Origin: Absidia repens
Taxonomy: Eukaryota; Mucoromycota; Mucoromycetes; Mucorales; Cunninghamellaceae
NCBI GenBank assembly: GCA_002105175.1
Contig: MCGE01000007.1
Location: 1,674,001-1,738,000 of the forward strand
DNA length: 64,000 bases
Direction: 5' to 3'
Each line of letters begins with the position of its first letter. Positions within the stretch are counted from its first letter, which is position 1. Below the pieces are notes generated by a model. The model was not told where the DNA came from. It searched no databases and saw nothing but the letters and a program-made list of their open reading frames with translations. This document shows, piece by piece, positions 25,962 through 39,066 of the stretch. The position numbers and the translations under genes are program-made.

Positions 25962-28080
25962 GATATTAATGTGAGAGATAGAGAGGGGTAGGGTGGGGTA
26001 AAAAAAAAAAAAAAAAAAAAGAATAAAGAGAAACGGAAAGTGTATCCGCTACTTGACGCTTTAAATACCACAGATGTCGGGCATTTAAAATTTAGCTACC
26101 CCGTTTTTTTTTTTTTCTTCTCCCCAGGATTTGATAGCTGAAGAAAAAAGGAAATGATCTTTCAAATACCAGCAGAAACATACCTTCTCACATTTTCAGT
26201 AGAAGAAAAGACTATCGAATATTCATCAAGTGGTTTTTGCGGAAGCAACCCACTTTTCTCATGATTTCTCCTGTTTAAGTTCCTTTTTTATTAGTTGTCA
26301 AAAATGAAGGTTTAATGATATGACGTTTATTAGATCAATTTTTATCTTTATTTATAATGGTACCATACATGATCCAGCATTGATTTTTATCGGTGTTAGA
26401 ACAACGTTTATCCATATTGAAAAACCCATGAGGAACCAGGTTGAGATTTAAGAAAAACACACTTCGGATAATATCTAATGCGGTGCGTCGGAAGCTGATC
26501 GGTTCATATCGGTGTATTTTCCTCGAAGCATACGTGTTCCATTCTTTCTTTTCCCAATAGAAAGTTATAACTGGATCATCATTTCTCCAGGTAGAACTAG
26601 TTGACGACGGCTAATAAATGATGAGGTCTCAAAAACCCCACACTTTTCCTTTAATTATTTATCCTCGCCTTCAAAAAGGCAAAGGGGAATTTGAAGTACC
26701 GCCCTTCTTAGAGGACGACTAACATTTTTTGCCCTCAGTGTGCTCAGGCACCTACAATATACAGATGTCTGATATTCGTATATTGGGGGTTTCAAACTAT
26801 TCAAAAAAGTAAATTGTGGCTTTCATTATTTGTGTCTTGTTTAATCGTTAAATTTTTTTCAATCAGAATCATGCGACGTTGAAACCCAGAAAAATATTTC
26901 TCCTGGGATTTTGACCACTCACAATTCAAGTGACACCTACCACCCCCCAAATCCAGAAAAGGCGGGGTTTAATTAGCTTGGGTCCCAAAAAAAAAAAAAA
27001 AAAAAAAAAAGGATTGGAAAGATTTGGTTTCGGTGTTCAAGCAATTAAGTACATGTTACTTTATTTACTATTTACCCTGTACTGTCTTCATCTTCTCATA
27101 GGTTATTCTTTTTCGACTTGTTTTTGTTCCAGCTTTTGGCAAAACCCTTTTTCTACTCATACATAACTACAGAGGAACCAGTTCGTGCTCGGCTTTAGAA
27201 CACGAGTATGGTTTTTTTTTGTTGAAGTATATGTGAAAACATTCCGCCTGGCTTGAATGGTTCAATAAATAACTTTCTCCTGAAAATTTCCCATTGTGGT
27301 TCCACCATTATGATTGACTTTCCATCAGGATATACAGTAACGCTGCAAGTTGTTATGATATAATATCCATTTTTTGGACTTTTTATGAGGCTCGTGCACC
27401 ATGCAATCAAATCTCCATATATTACATATATATATCGTACATATCCTTGGTACATGACTGATAAATTTCGAAAAAAAAATTTAAAAAAAAGGTACCTGAG
27501 AATTTATCCGTGTAAGATTGTGAATTTCCTCTTCAAAGTTCATACTGTAAGTTTATTTTTCTGCTTGAGGAATTAAACTTTACCGTGATTGTACGCATTC
27601 GTAACTATATACTCATTTTTTATATCACACACACAAATATATATACACACATGCCAATTTTAATATCTATACGCACAGTTGCAGTATGGCATACCATTTA
27701 ACAGACAAATAAAAAGTATGAGAGACTGATAGTAAAAAGACAGGGCATATTTTATTCAGATATATATATATATATACTTTTTAACTATAGCAAATCTGAT
27801 GGCAGTGCCATAGTATTGATTTTAAAATGATGTTGCTAGGGGGCGGGGAAGATGCAGAAGGTGGGGAAGGGTGAGTGTTTTGTTTTAAAATAAACTTCAA
27901 CGTAAGATTTCAAATAAAGAGGATATCTATTCCACAGGCGACGGAAGTAAACTGACGTATGCCGAGGTGCCTCATGTCGAGTTCAAAGTCGCCTCGAAAA
28001 AGGAAGGACCAAGTTGATGATATTATATGGCGTTTATAGTGCAGAAAGGAAGAGAAACAAAAAAAGGAAGTATCCATTTA

Positions 28081-28165
28081 GGTGGAAAAAAAAAAGACCA
28101 CTAACACAGGCTACAGGAAACATTTTGAATCCCGGACACGTGGGTTTCTATATACCGTTTTTCAA
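28081..28165 (+). repeat. Dispersed repeat family R1, 5'-end fragment
   Basis: Matches only the first part of R1: GTGGAAAAA, a CACAGG-like block, then TTTTGAATCCCGGACACGTG. The conserved core and 3' part do not follow, so it is either a truncated copy or a diverged one. It lies about 470 bp upstream of full copy B. Confidence 0.55.
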
Positions 28166-28556
28166 TTCAGACATAGTGTGATTTTTTCTGTCTAGACGAC
28201 GGGGGGGGGCTGAAAATGATGAGTGGTTGTTCTTTTTTAAACGCCTGCTAGATATTTTTTGACGATTTGAAATAAAATTAAAACGTAGGCATATTTATTT
28301 TAGACGCTAAGAATAAAAAAAATTGAGATGCATTAAAAAAAAATTGGGATGGGCAGCTGCAACCTCTCCCAAGGAACTTACATTGACTATCATGTATGTA
28401 GGTGATTCCAAATCATATGAACCTAGTAGAAACGCGAATGGTAAATACTGGAATGAACCCAGTTACAATATATTTTTAGCTGTAAAAACTTCCATGAAAT
28501 TTACCGTTCCAATTTATTTTACCCTCGTCTCAATTTGCAATTAATAAACTGTAGGA

Positions 28557-29302
28557 TAATGGAAAGAACCCACAACCAATCCTGAGAGTGACACAGGCAT
28601 TTATTCAAATCCCGTCCACATGGTTTTTATTTACTTCCGTTTTGTTTATTTTTTTTTCGCTCTCTTTCATTTTTCCTTCCTTTTTCCTTCACCAATCAAC
28701 TTCTTTGAGGTTGTAATTGGCTTAGATTAGTGTTAGGACTAGTTTAGAAGGGTTTTCAGCACAGGGATTACAGCATGCATGGGGAAACCCTTTCATTTTG
28801 GATTCAGGATCTTCAACCAACGTTAGTTCGGAGCTTTCATTAGCTTGATGTAGTGCTAATTTTTCTATAGTTAGTATCTATAACTAAATAAAATATGTTT
28901 CTTTTTACTACCTTCAATGAAAATGTCCCATTCTCTCTTTCATGTCTTGTACAAGAATTTTTTATTAAAAACATTACTCCTTTTTTATTAGTATTGTCCG
29001 TAGTTGTGCATCAAATAACATATGTCCCTTTTGCCATTTTCAAGACTTGCACAGTATCTTAGAACCCATTTTACAATCGTCCTCTAGATTAGTGTCTTCA
29101 TATATTGCAATAGTCTCCCTCATTCTTCCTCCATTAGATCCTTTGTGCAAAGAGCCCTGCGCTTCTTAGTTTAGCATATACTCTATTGCTTCAATAAAAT
29201 ATACCCATTTTATTAATTAGCCGCACATTGACCCATCGGATAGTGAATAATATTCGCTATTGTAGCTGTTTTATAAGTGTTCTAGTCGACATTTGCTTTC
29301 TA
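28557..29302 (+). repeat. Dispersed repeat family R1, copy B
   Basis: Full-length by comparison with copies A and C. The 5' block ATTCAAATCCCGTCCACATG ends near 28622. The core is at about 28741-28810 (GGATTACAGCATGCATGGGG then AAACCCTTTCATTTTGGATT), AATAAAATATGTTTC is near 28888, and the 3' end is near TTTGCTTTCTAG. The CACGTG of other copies is CACATG here. Confidence 0.85.
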
Positions 29303-29494
29303 GTTTAGTAGTAGTGTCTTTGAACCTCTGCCGACAGTCTCATGTTTCTTTAATATGTACTATGAAAAACTCCATTCAACTGATGGGACTCTCTCCCGCA
29401 CACAATTTATTTATTTGTACACACAGTATTATAAAAAACAGAGATTTAGACCTAAATGGTAGCCAGTGGATCCCAGTTGATGGGTGTTAATACC

Positions 29495-29590
29495 ACCCAA
29501 CATCAAAACCCACATTTTAGTACCCTCAACACTCGGTAAATCTATGACTTTCCAAAGTTCACGGGGAATGTCAGAACGTTTATCCTTCTA
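29495..29590 (+). repeat. Short repeat R2, copy 1
   Basis: A segment with the order CATCAAAACCCACA, a block resembling CTCAACACTCGGTAAATC, then AGAACGTTTA. The same order recurs at about 30690-30785 and 42940-43020. It lies about 190 bp after R1 copy B. Confidence 0.5.
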
Positions 29591-30229
29591 TTAGGGAGAG
29601 GGGGGTAAAAGCTTATCTAAGATCATGATCTAGGATAAAATCTAACATCCTTTTACATTTATGGCTTTGAAATATCCTTGTATTCCTCCATTCACATCAC
29701 CGTATCAATGTCACCGCTACTTTTTTTCTGTCACCATAACCAGCCCTTTTTAGATTAGCTGTAATTGGTATAAACAATCGCCACCATTGCTACTCTTTAT
29801 AGTGTGAAATGCAGAGGTAAAATATGTTGTAGTGGTGGCGGTGTTTTTTTTGCAAACAGAAAGCATTCTTATCGAAGTTGATGTCTATGACATTGCAATA
29901 TCGATCCACTGACATTTCTTGATCAATATCACCACAATTTTCTTTTTCTTGTTGAGCCCAGTATTTAATCCCGCCCCAAAATAATTAACATTTATACTAA
30001 CTCTACCATTGCTACTCTATATAATCCACTCAAGTGTGCGAAATACAGAGGAGACAGACAAAAAAATATTCTGTAATGTACTTTTTTTTAAAAAAACAAG
30101 CACATGCCTTTCTTCCTACACATAAATACACACGCACACAAACAGACACACACGCACACACACACATACACATACACACCGGATTTTACTCCTGCCCATT
30201 CAACGAGGCAATAAAAGGCATGAAAGAGA

Positions 30230-30610
30230 TTAATGTCAAAATATAAAACATGTTTAATTCAGATATGTATGCAGTGTAAACTATAACAACTAACACTAAC
30301 CTAAGCTAATGGCACAATTCTACAATGAAGGCTAATCTAGTGAAAGTTGGAAATCCCAAATCCAAAATGAAAGGGTTTCCCCATGCTGTTTGTTTTGCAT
30401 TTTTGAATATGCCTCTAATTCAAGTTCTAACATTAATCCTAGACCACCAGTACCCCAATGAGCCTTGCCATCATAACATTCAGAGTTTCATTAAGGGAAA
30501 AAAAAAAGAAGAACGGAGAAGAGAGGGGAAAAAAATTGGAGCCCAACAAAAGAATATAAATCATGTGTGCGGAACCTGAATTGCCTTTTTTTACACACAC
30601 ACAAAAAAAT
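30230..30610 (-). repeat. Dispersed repeat family R1, copy F (diverged, inverted)
   Basis: On the minus strand the 5' block reads TTCCGCACACATG (near 30560-30580). The right half of the core (GCATGGGGAAACCCTTTCAT then TTTGGATTTGGGATTT) is at about 30347-30395. The left half of the core is strongly diverged. Sequence further 3' on the minus strand is only weakly similar, so the boundary at 30230 is approximate. It is inverted relative to copy B, about 0.9 kb away. Confidence 0.65.
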
Positions 30611-30689
30611 TACAATTAACGAGCGCTGAGCACGACAATAAGACTTCAAAGAACTGCCCACCAAAGTGCGAAATGGCGGAGGCTCTAAT

Positions 30690-30785
30690 TCCATCCCATC
30701 AAAACCCACACTTCAATAAAAAGACTCTGACACTTAATAAATCGAAAATTTTTCAAAAGCTCCAGTGGAGCGCCAGAGCGTTTAC
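30690..30785 (+). repeat. Short repeat R2, copy 2
   Basis: Contains CATCAAAACCCACACTTCAA, then CTGACACTTAATAAATC, then CCAGAGCGTTTA, the same order of blocks as the other two R2 copies. It follows R1 copy F by about 80 bp. Confidence 0.5.
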
Positions 30786-31108
30786 TGAACTATTAAAAAG
30801 TGTGTGGATACGAAGAGGCCTATGACTAACCTTATCCGGAAATCTTTGTAAATAGGCTTATAGTATTGTACTGTGCAGTGCATAGTACAGTTCAGTGCAG
30901 AGAGTAGATTTTGGTGTGCGGTAATTGAAAATTACTTTTTTTTTTATTTTTGTATCGAGCAGATGACAACATGAAAATATGCTTTGTCAAGAAAAGAAAA
31001 AAAAGGGGGGTTGGGGAAGAGATTATTAGGTGAATGGCTATTTACTAAAAAAAATCATATTAAACTATAACTTGATAGATAAATAAACCAACTAAACCAT
31101 TCACATTT

Positions 31109-32856
31109 TTAAGCAGGGCTGTCGATGGTAGGAGACGAAACGCTCATGGCATGACTGCTGTTTGTGGGACTCTTTGCATTATTGGATGAGGCAATGGAGT
31201 GACTATGACCGTCATTCAAATTAGATTGGGAGCTGACAGCAAAATTTCCTTGGCTACTACCAGGATGGGTTGATTCTTTGATTGCCAAAAGTTGTTTGGC
31301 TCTGAATGCTTCATAATGAATTTGAGCCGTGGTTTCGATTAAATCTTGAAGGTGAGTTCGGGTTAAAAAGTTGCGGAGGTAGATGAATTCGCAATGTTCT
31401 TCGTTCTCAACTATTTACAAGAAAAAATAAAAATAAAAATAAAAACGAGTAAGTCATTTATACACTTTTTTTTTTTCTTTCTCTTTTTTAATGATTACCA
31501 TTGATTATCCCGTATCGATTTCTTCTACCACGAACTGGTTTACCGTCGATCACAACATTTCTTTCAGATCCGACAATTGCAAAAGGTAAGAGATCCTAAA
31601 CGAATATAAGAGAGTGTGATGTTAGTCATTTTCGCTTGTTTAAATCATTATTACTTACACGAATACTCTCATTCAAAGCTTGTTCTTGTTCATCGTCCTC
31701 ATCACTTTCATAAGGGTATAACTTGATATTATGGAAAACTAATTCTGCCTTGATCTGTCAAAAATAAAGTTATGTCGGGGTTTTATTTTTCAGGGGCAAA
31801 GCTTTTTTTTTTTACCCTCTGTTTGAATGCCTGTCGCTCCTCAATTGTCAAGGAATCAGATTTAGCAATGACAGGAACGACGTTCACTACTTCGGAAAGT
31901 TTTTTGAGTACAACAATATCAATAGACTTCAATCTAGTAAACATTAATTTTTTTTAAAAAAACAGACAAAAAAAGGATAATCATCATTGTAGACCATCTA
32001 CGAGTTTGTAATTGGTTGGAAATATAATATAACTTACGCATGGCCTGTAGGGCTAATGAAAAAAAGGCAGCAGTGGATCCTGCTATCTTGAATGTATCGT
32101 TCACGTGTAGCAGTCAATTCTTTGCGAAGGTAAGCAGAATGTTGATCTTTGATGTATTTGATGATTGGTTCCCAGCTACCCAAAAGAAAAAAAAAACATA
32201 CACACAATTACACTCGAGACATTTAAAACAGCGACAAGGAGATTGTGGAAGTCATCTTACCAATTCTCGTTATTTACTTGATCGCCATAGCCAGGGGTAT
32301 CGACAATATTCAATCGAAGATGTACTCCATTTTCCTCTACCACTGTTAAAAGTTATATAAAAAAAAAAAGAAGAATGAGGAGGAAGGACATAAAATTAAT
32401 ATGATGTTTAGTTGAATATGATTTACAATGAGAGACAGTTTCGATTTCGGTAGTTTGTCGAGTGGGTTCATCAGCCGCTAACCTTGCCTTGCTTTCAATC
32501 AAATGGGATGCAAAAATAGTATTTACCAATGTTGATTTTCCCAAGCCAGATTGCCCTAGTAAAATAAAAGGAAAAATGAATGACTTGTCATAAATGAACC
32601 AGTTGTGTAATGTTTTCAATTACCGACAACCATGACATTAAAATGGAATCCTCTTTTCAAAAGCTTTTTTTCAATTTGCTGGGTAATGGTATCAAAGCCA
32701 ACATACCCTTCCAAAGATGTCTAGAGAAATAAAGGTCTGCTTTAGTTTTTTAAACAAGGTTCTGTTTTCATTTACTGATACCCTTTCTTTCTCTCTTTTA
32801 TTTTTCATTCTTTTTCTTACAGCAGCTGGCTCCACAACAAGTGAACTAGACGACAT
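31109..32856 (-). CDS. CDC10: Septin, Cdc10-like
   Basis: Nine exons (32821-32856, 32624-32720, 32427-32555, 32261-32342, 32038-32175, 31816-31933, 31659-31754, 31499-31595, 31109-31410) encode 364 aa. Septins are GTP-binding proteins that polymerise into filaments at division sites and septa. Motifs in order: polybasic KKLLKRG before the P-loop; G1 GQSGLGKS (residues 45-52); G3 [28 protein letters not shown]4 AKSD; septin-unique region [17 protein letters not shown] and [14 protein letters not shown]. The C-terminus is a Ser/Asn-rich tail with no coiled coil, which fits the Cdc10 group and not Cdc3/11/12. Overall similarity to yeast Cdc10 is recognisable throughout. The first exon is 36 nt. 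Confidence 0.95.
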
Positions 32857-34574
32857 TTCTTGATTGTTATTATGGTGAGTTAAAAAAGAAGAGAAAGAAA
32901 AAAGAGTTGAGAAAAAAAAAAAAAAAAGAAGGGAGAATCCTTGACCATAAAAAAGGAGAAGAAGACAAAAGGAATCAAGGGGGAGGGGAAGGGGAGGGAT
33001 GAAAATTGAGAATGTACAGTACGTACAGTAGATTTAGTTAGTATTATATTATTATTCATTATTTTTATTTTTTTTTCAAATGGCATACCTGGTGAGGTAT
33101 ATTTTATCAAGTATGATACAAGGGGAATTATGCCATTCTCTTATTTTTTCTCCCCTCCTCTTCGTACCTTTTTAATGTGAGTCGCTCCTACTTTTCTTCC
33201 CCTTTTGCATGAATCCGTGTTTGTCACCAGCATGATATATATTTTTTTGATTGGGAGAAGGCGAAAAACTCCGTCAGGTAGGCTTTTTTTTTTCTTTCTC
33301 TTTTTTTTTTAAACCACGTCCCATAGGTGATACTGACATCAACAAAATCATCTTATTATAATGTAACTTGAATTTTATAGTCAATGGATAAAAATGACAA
33401 ATGGAATTACATCTACGTGTTGATCAACATCATCAAGAAGTGTAAGAGCTTTGTGAAGGTAAAGTAACAATAGCAACCCCAAAGTTTCCTCGCGTAAACA
33501 CTCATCATTTTCTTGTGTAGGTAAACATCGGTGACAAAATGTGGTCTTACCATGACTCCTTGTAACGATCAGGTCAAAATTAGAATTGAGTATTATCGAT
33601 CTCTATATCGGTTCCCCTTACTCCACTTTAGTTTTATAGTCGTTTCTTCTGATTTTATTTTAGTTTTGTGTATAAATCCCCTATAGTTTTAGCTTTTTGT
33701 TTATTTTGTCCCAATTCTATAGTTGTATATATGTGTATATATTTACATAAAAAAAAAACCTCAATTGTTTATCTATTTTATTCAAAGTCAGTGTATTCTA
33801 TCGGAAACTGTTTGTACCTAGAACAAATTGTTATTCCAGAGAAATATATTATGAATGATGAATAGTGAATGTCCCAGAGTTTTGGTTGCTTGGTTACAGT
33901 ATGAGCAAGAGAATAGGGCATATTCAAACTGGTGAACTGCGGCGTGCACGGTTTGGTTGTATTACAAATTCACATACCTTTGACATAGCGATTTCGACAT
34001 GAAGGTGTTTCTACGCTCTTAATAAACATCCAACAAATTAATCCTAGTTAGATGCACATATTAATTCAAATGAAAAAGAAATACATTCACCATGTAACTT
34101 TATAGTATGGTAAAGTATTGTAGTAGAATTGTAGTGATTTCACCCTCCGCTTCATGCACACCAAGGGGCGAACCTTATACTGTTTGAAAACAAGCACAAA
34201 TAATGACTGCGCTACGATTTCAACACCGAAATAAAAGGGGAAGGGGTCGGGTTTGCTCAAGATTGTCATCGAATACTTGTATCATATGAACACATTAAGC
34301 TATCATAAACAATATATTATTGTTGATTTTTTTTTAAGTTTAGTATGGTAGTTTGTTTTAGGTAGCTTTTTTTTACAGTATAAGAATATGCGGGCAACTC
34401 TCTTTTTTTAGAGTATCACAGAAATTGTAAATAGGGCGGTCTTTAAATCTATAAGAAAAGTTACTTTTTCCCCCCTTCTCTTATTTTTTCCTTTTCCTTT
34501 TTCTCTTCCACTTCCCTTCGCTTTAGGCGCTATATTATTATCACTATTACTATTACTATTACTATTGTATTCAC
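32857..34574. other. Intergenic, 1.7 kb, divergent promoters
   Basis: Lies between the divergent septin gene and the unassigned gene at 34575. Purine-rich runs at about 32881-33000 flank the septin start, and a T/C-rich run at about 34461-34525 precedes the next start. No gene or recognised repeat was found. Confidence 0.55.
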
Positions 34575-36118
34575 ATGATTTCAGTGGACGATTCTGTGAC
34601 TCATTATATCTTGGCAAGACATCCTCGCAACCGTGCCATTGTTGACATCAAGAACAAAAGGACCAATGAACTAAGATTTATCAAGATTCGTCACCGACTT
34701 GCCAACTTCTACGCTGTGTCTCTCGTGGATCCAAGTATGCCCGGCATTAAAAAAAAAAGTAGGAAATTGTGAAATGAACCGAATACTTAACCGGATTTTT
34801 TTTATCATCGTGGATATAGAAACATTCGATGTCTGGGCGGAAACACAGGTGAAAAGTGCCAGTGCTAGGCTAAAACCTATTACGTTACAAGGTTACAAGG
34901 ATTCGGTGGCGCTCAAGGATACATCCCTGTTTGGTTTCGAATGGACATTTGAATGGGAAAATCAAAAATACAAATGGTAAGTATTAAAAAATCTCGATTC
35001 AATAAAAAAAATAATATTAGAAAACTCATCATTTTCGTATGCCTGGTATTGTCCATCGGTTTAGGGTGCGGGAAAGTCCTATGCGACCGTCTTTGGAATG
35101 TCGAGCTATCATTGGCCGTGGTAATGATATTTGCGTAGCCCAGTATCTCCCACGTGGGGTGAAAAATGAATATTTTGGATTGGTTTCTGTCCTTGGCTAT
35201 AATTTGGCACGTTGTCAAATCGAAAATGAACACGCGATGGAACTATTATTGATAACCTCTTTGATGACTATTTTGGACAAGGCTGGTGACAATGGATGGA
35301 AGAAGGAAACAACCGGTGGTGCTTTATTTTTGGAACCCAATGAAATCCCTAGTGTACATCATCCTGGTGAAGATGGCTCGATTGGTAACAGCAATGGTGA
35401 TTCTGATGGTGATGATAGTGATAGTGGATTCAATGGAAAAGTGGGACGGCATCATCGATTGGATCGTATGACATCACCAAAGGAACAACAGCAAAAGGAA
35501 AAATCGGAACGTAACATTGAACAGCGATTACAATGGATGTTGGAAAAGGATGTACGTCGATCTCAGAAACAATTAAGAAAACAAACCGGGAATGGCTATG
35601 CGTCTCAACAACAAAGTCCTCTGGGCAGTCCCCGTGGTGGTGGATCCTCGCCTATTCCGTCACCATCAACAAGTACGCATGACCTACGTCTCAGTCAACA
35701 TCAACAACAATTAGAGCACCTTAGTCACATGCTTTCTGCTATGAAACATTCTGGCGACGCTACGGCTACTCTTCCTTCCTCCTTTGTACAACAAACAGCA
35801 TATAGTAATACCACGGGCCTTGGTTATGGTAATGGTAGTGGTAGTGGTGGTCGACGACAACTTGAATCCATGTGGAACAACAACAACTGGGATGATGGTG
35901 ACGACAATGAAGACGGCGGAATTCCTTCTCGACATTACAATAGCCTTCATCGCTCTGAACCACAACGCCGACTCTCATCGGCTGATCCTCATCGTGTCCC
36001 TCTTCACCCACATCGCGCACCCCCTTTGATGACACCATTTACAAACAGCATCGCCAGCAATCCTCGCTATTCGGTCCCTGTATCTCCTCGGCAATACCAA
36101 GTCCAACCCCAGCGTTGA
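34575..36118 (+). CDS. Uncharacterised protein, possible tubby-C-like fold, Gln/Ser/Gly-rich tail
   Basis: Three exons (34575-34734, 34820-34976, 35065-36118) give 456 aa. Residues 1 to about 220 look folded: short beta-strand-like segments (YILARHPRNRAIVDIKNKR; FGFEWTFEWENQKYKWVRE) followed by a hydrophobic helix (AMELLLITSLMTILDKAGD). The central W-x-F-x-W-x-N-x-K-Y-x-W strand and the final long helix recall fungal tubby C-terminal-like (DUF6593-type) proteins, but this is resemblance by eye and not a firm assignment. Residues about 260-456 are disordered: acidic Asp/Ser, Gln-rich, and Gly/Ser repeats, ending QVQPQR. No signal peptide or membrane segment was seen. Coding is well supported by in-frame splicing of three exons. 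Confidence 0.8.
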
Positions 36119-36573
36119 TAGGTTTTTTATTTATTTTTTCTCTTTGTTTATATATATATCATATCATATATCATATCATAGTTTAGCCTCCTTTGTACCT
36201 CCCTCTAGTTGACTGTGTATCTATTCCCCTTTTTCCCAACATATTTCCTTCATGATTGTGTATATTGAATAAAAACAAAATTGTTTCTTCTCTTTATTGT
36301 TTGATATATTATGATTTTTTTTTTTTTTTTTTTGATACAGTGATATTGATGATTTTATTAAATCGACAAAAAATGATTGAATGGGTGTGATAATAAAGAT
36401 AAAATAGTAGAAAATAGTAGAAAATAAAATAAAAATGAAATGCAGGTACAAATATACTATGTGACAAATACTATGGAGTCTAAAATTAGAAAAAGGATGT
36501 GAAGATAATGGGGGAGAGTTTTTTTATTCATGATTGCTGCTGCAGGGTTTGGGACAAAAGTGAAATGTCTTGA
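36119..36573. other. Intergenic between convergent genes
   Basis: 3' flanks of the 34575 gene and the AcuK-like gene. Contains ATATCATATCAT-type simple repeats at about 36151-36180 and a T tract at 36316-36333. No gene seen. Confidence 0.6.
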
Positions 36574-38824
36574 TCACCTCAGGATAGGAAGAAACTAGAA
36601 GGGAATAAATAAACAGAAAATAAGTAAATAAATAGAAAGTCAAGTGTACAATACCCTAATTTGTTATTGTTTCAAATCTTACGTTGCCAATAATAACACT
36701 TGGCAGATCAAAGATATCACGCTTGATAGTGAAGCAAAATGTACATGGAACAACGCGTTTCGTAGGACTCACTAGAATACATGAGCTATACACTGCGGAA
36801 TCGGTATTGTCAAATGCATGCGTCGAGAAGTTTTGCCAGTAGTCGATCGCCGATGAATTACTCATTAACTACAAAGAAGAAGAAGAAAAAAAAAGAAAGG
36901 TACAATCAGATCAGTCAGTCATGTCACCTTTATCCTTTATTTTTTTTTTTTTTTTGTTTCTTCTCTCACTTACTTCATAAATATATGTTTTCTTGCTCAT
37001 CAGGGCATCTTTTGACCATTGAGTGAGCAACGAGAATTCTTTCCCCACAAGTGCAATTTCCCCCGTTCGCCGCCAAACTACTGTTGGTGTACCAGAATAA
37101 GTAATCAGTTTTTCATATTCCAACAAAGTGCGCTGTAAGCATTTCTCCGTAAAGATCAAATCATCTGTGGTCAAATTCATCATGGAAGCCAAGACTGATG
37201 GTCGGAAAAGAGCCAAGGCACGACTGATTCTCATCAAATCTTCTCGAGTCATACTACAAAAAAAAAAAAAAAAAAAAAAAAAAAAGGAGGGGGAGAGCGA
37301 CCAATCCCTCAATCAATTAGTATCCTATCCATTTGTGTAATAACAATAATCCAGCCTTTCTCTTCCCCCCTCCCTTCCCCTCCTCATTCAATATACTTAC
37401 TTTTGACGCACATAGTTGACCAGATAGTGATACCCTTCAGCATAGCTAAACGGATGGTTGACACTAGAGTACGCCATTTGAGGAGTGACAACTTGATTCC
37501 TTCTTTTGACAGTAGCACCGGTAGAAGAAGTCACGGGGCTTGCGACTTTGGCTACCACGGCGCCGTCTCCGTAGGCTGACATCGTTGAGATACCAGATGC
37601 TGACATTTGCGATGAGCCAAGAGCAGAAGATGCGATGGAGGGCGGTCGTGAATGCATGGATGGATCCACTGAGGAGGCGGAAGGAGCGATGTGTTGTGCT
37701 GATGGTATCCGAGTGGAGGTGGAGGAGGGTCTTTGCGCAGGGGTCAATGTTGATGAAGGTGTTAATGGTGGTGGTGGTGGTAGTTGAGATGAAGTATCAC
37801 GCGGTAATGAGGTTTGCTGTTGTTGCTGTTGCTGATGAATATAGCCGTTCTGTGGGTTGATAGTGGTGGGTGAAGGTGCTGAGGGAAGAGTATTTGTGGG
37901 CGATTCTAGAAATGTATTGGTAGCAGACATGGGATCAGCGGAAAGTGGTGAACTTGAAGAAGCTGTTGACCACATATTGGATAAACTGGCTAAATCAGGT
38001 GTTTTGATATTCTGAGGATGTTGTTGAAGAGGGGAGGTAGTGGAGGAGTAGGGTTGTTGATGATAAGGTTGCGTTGTTGATGGTGGTGGTGATGAAGAGG
38101 TTGAGTTGAGCATATTCGAAAGTATCGAGTATTCCAAGTTGGTAGTTGACGAACCAAACCCATAATCCAAGCCTAATAGAGACGCATTGTCCATTAAATT
38201 CCCAGGCGCTGTGTCTAACGTATCACAAAGATATAAAAAAAAGGAATAAACATCGATGAGACTACATATGCAAATTAGAGATCCTATTTTATTTTATTTC
38301 TACCTTGGTGGTGCATTTGAGCCATTGGGTTCGAAAAGACATTTTCCACGCTTTCCATGGGGACATGGGACTGGGTTGAAAGTAGTGAAGGATAGTTCTG
38401 CTGGGAAGAAGGCGGTGAAGTCGCAGCATCTAGAAGCAAAATTGGCGTGTCAATTCGTCTTCTTTCTAGCATAGATCCATGAGCGTGTAATCTTACCATC
38501 AATGTCTTGCAGGTATTTTGCCTTTTTCCTAGCACCATCAGCACAAGTCGAAGCTAATCCCCGTTTGATACATCGCTGACAAGGGCGAGCTAAAATATTA
38601 GAGTACAGTTAGAAATAAATAAAGGCATTGTCAAAGAACGGGAGATGGCTTACAATCATCGCAAGTAAGATGAGCCTATGAATGAAAATTAAACGATTAA
38701 CCGGTTAGTCATACAGTATCATAATTTCTTATTTGCTCACCTTTTGGCAATGGATACAAGCCCTTGCAGCCTTCTTTTTTTTAGCTGGTTGTTTTTGAGT
38801 TGCGTCCTGATGATTTTCTGGCAT
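36574..38824 (-). CDS. acuK: Zn2Cys6 transcription factor of the AcuK/Ert1/Rds2 family
   Basis: Eight exons (38741-38824, 38654-38675, 38497-38589, 38304-38429, 37401-38214, 36974-37253, 36683-36868, 36574-36594) encode 541 aa. This family activates gluconeogenic and non-fermentative carbon genes. The binuclear cluster is complete, C-X2-C-X6-C-X5-C-X2-C-X8-C (Cys23, 26, 33, 39, 42, 51), in the family context [18 protein letters not shown] Ser/Pro/Gln-rich linker with polyGln and polyPro follows. The PAS-like C-terminal region starts [19 protein letters not shown] and ends GNFLPILR, close to the GNFLPILP end typical of AcuK-type proteins. The last coding exon is only 21 nt. It is the only nuclear regulator here with an obvious metabolic theme, and ACH1 lies 11 kb away. 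Confidence 0.93.
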
Positions 38825-39066
38825 CCTAGGTCAAGAGTCAATGTTGAATCATTCCTATATAGAGAAAAAAAAAAAAAGATAAAAAGCGGAGTGATAGAGA
38901 GACAAAGAAGGATTTTAAATAATAATAAAAGTAAAAAGGCTTTTTTATTTTTTTCAAACACATCGCTGTTGTAAATTCATAGCCAATCAAAAGCGATCAT
39001 CATTTCAGTCCACAGTATAATAAAACATGGGGAAGGGTATCAGAGATGATAAAATCTATTACTACA

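Larger units (their letters stand above)
25962..31108. other. Gene-poor, repeat-rich interval, 5.1 kb
   Basis: No ORF here has convincing protein character. The interval holds an A tract at about 26989-27010, a fragment of the dispersed repeat R1 at 28081-28165, a full R1 copy at 28557-29302 (+), an inverted partial copy at about 30230-30610 (-), two copies of a second short repeat R2 (about 29495-29590 and 30690-30785), and a CA-rich microsatellite at about 30118-30180. A short direct repeat beginning TTGCTACTCT occurs near 29787 and 30009. It looks like accumulated non-coding repeat debris. The end nearest 31108 is the 3' flank of the septin gene. Confidence 0.6.

Noticed and set aside
33010..33030. 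Frequent TACTGTA/TACAGTA heptamer in spacers as a regulatory motif
   Set aside because: A rough expectation from base composition (about a dozen in the window) is similar to the number noticed, so no enrichment can be claimed.
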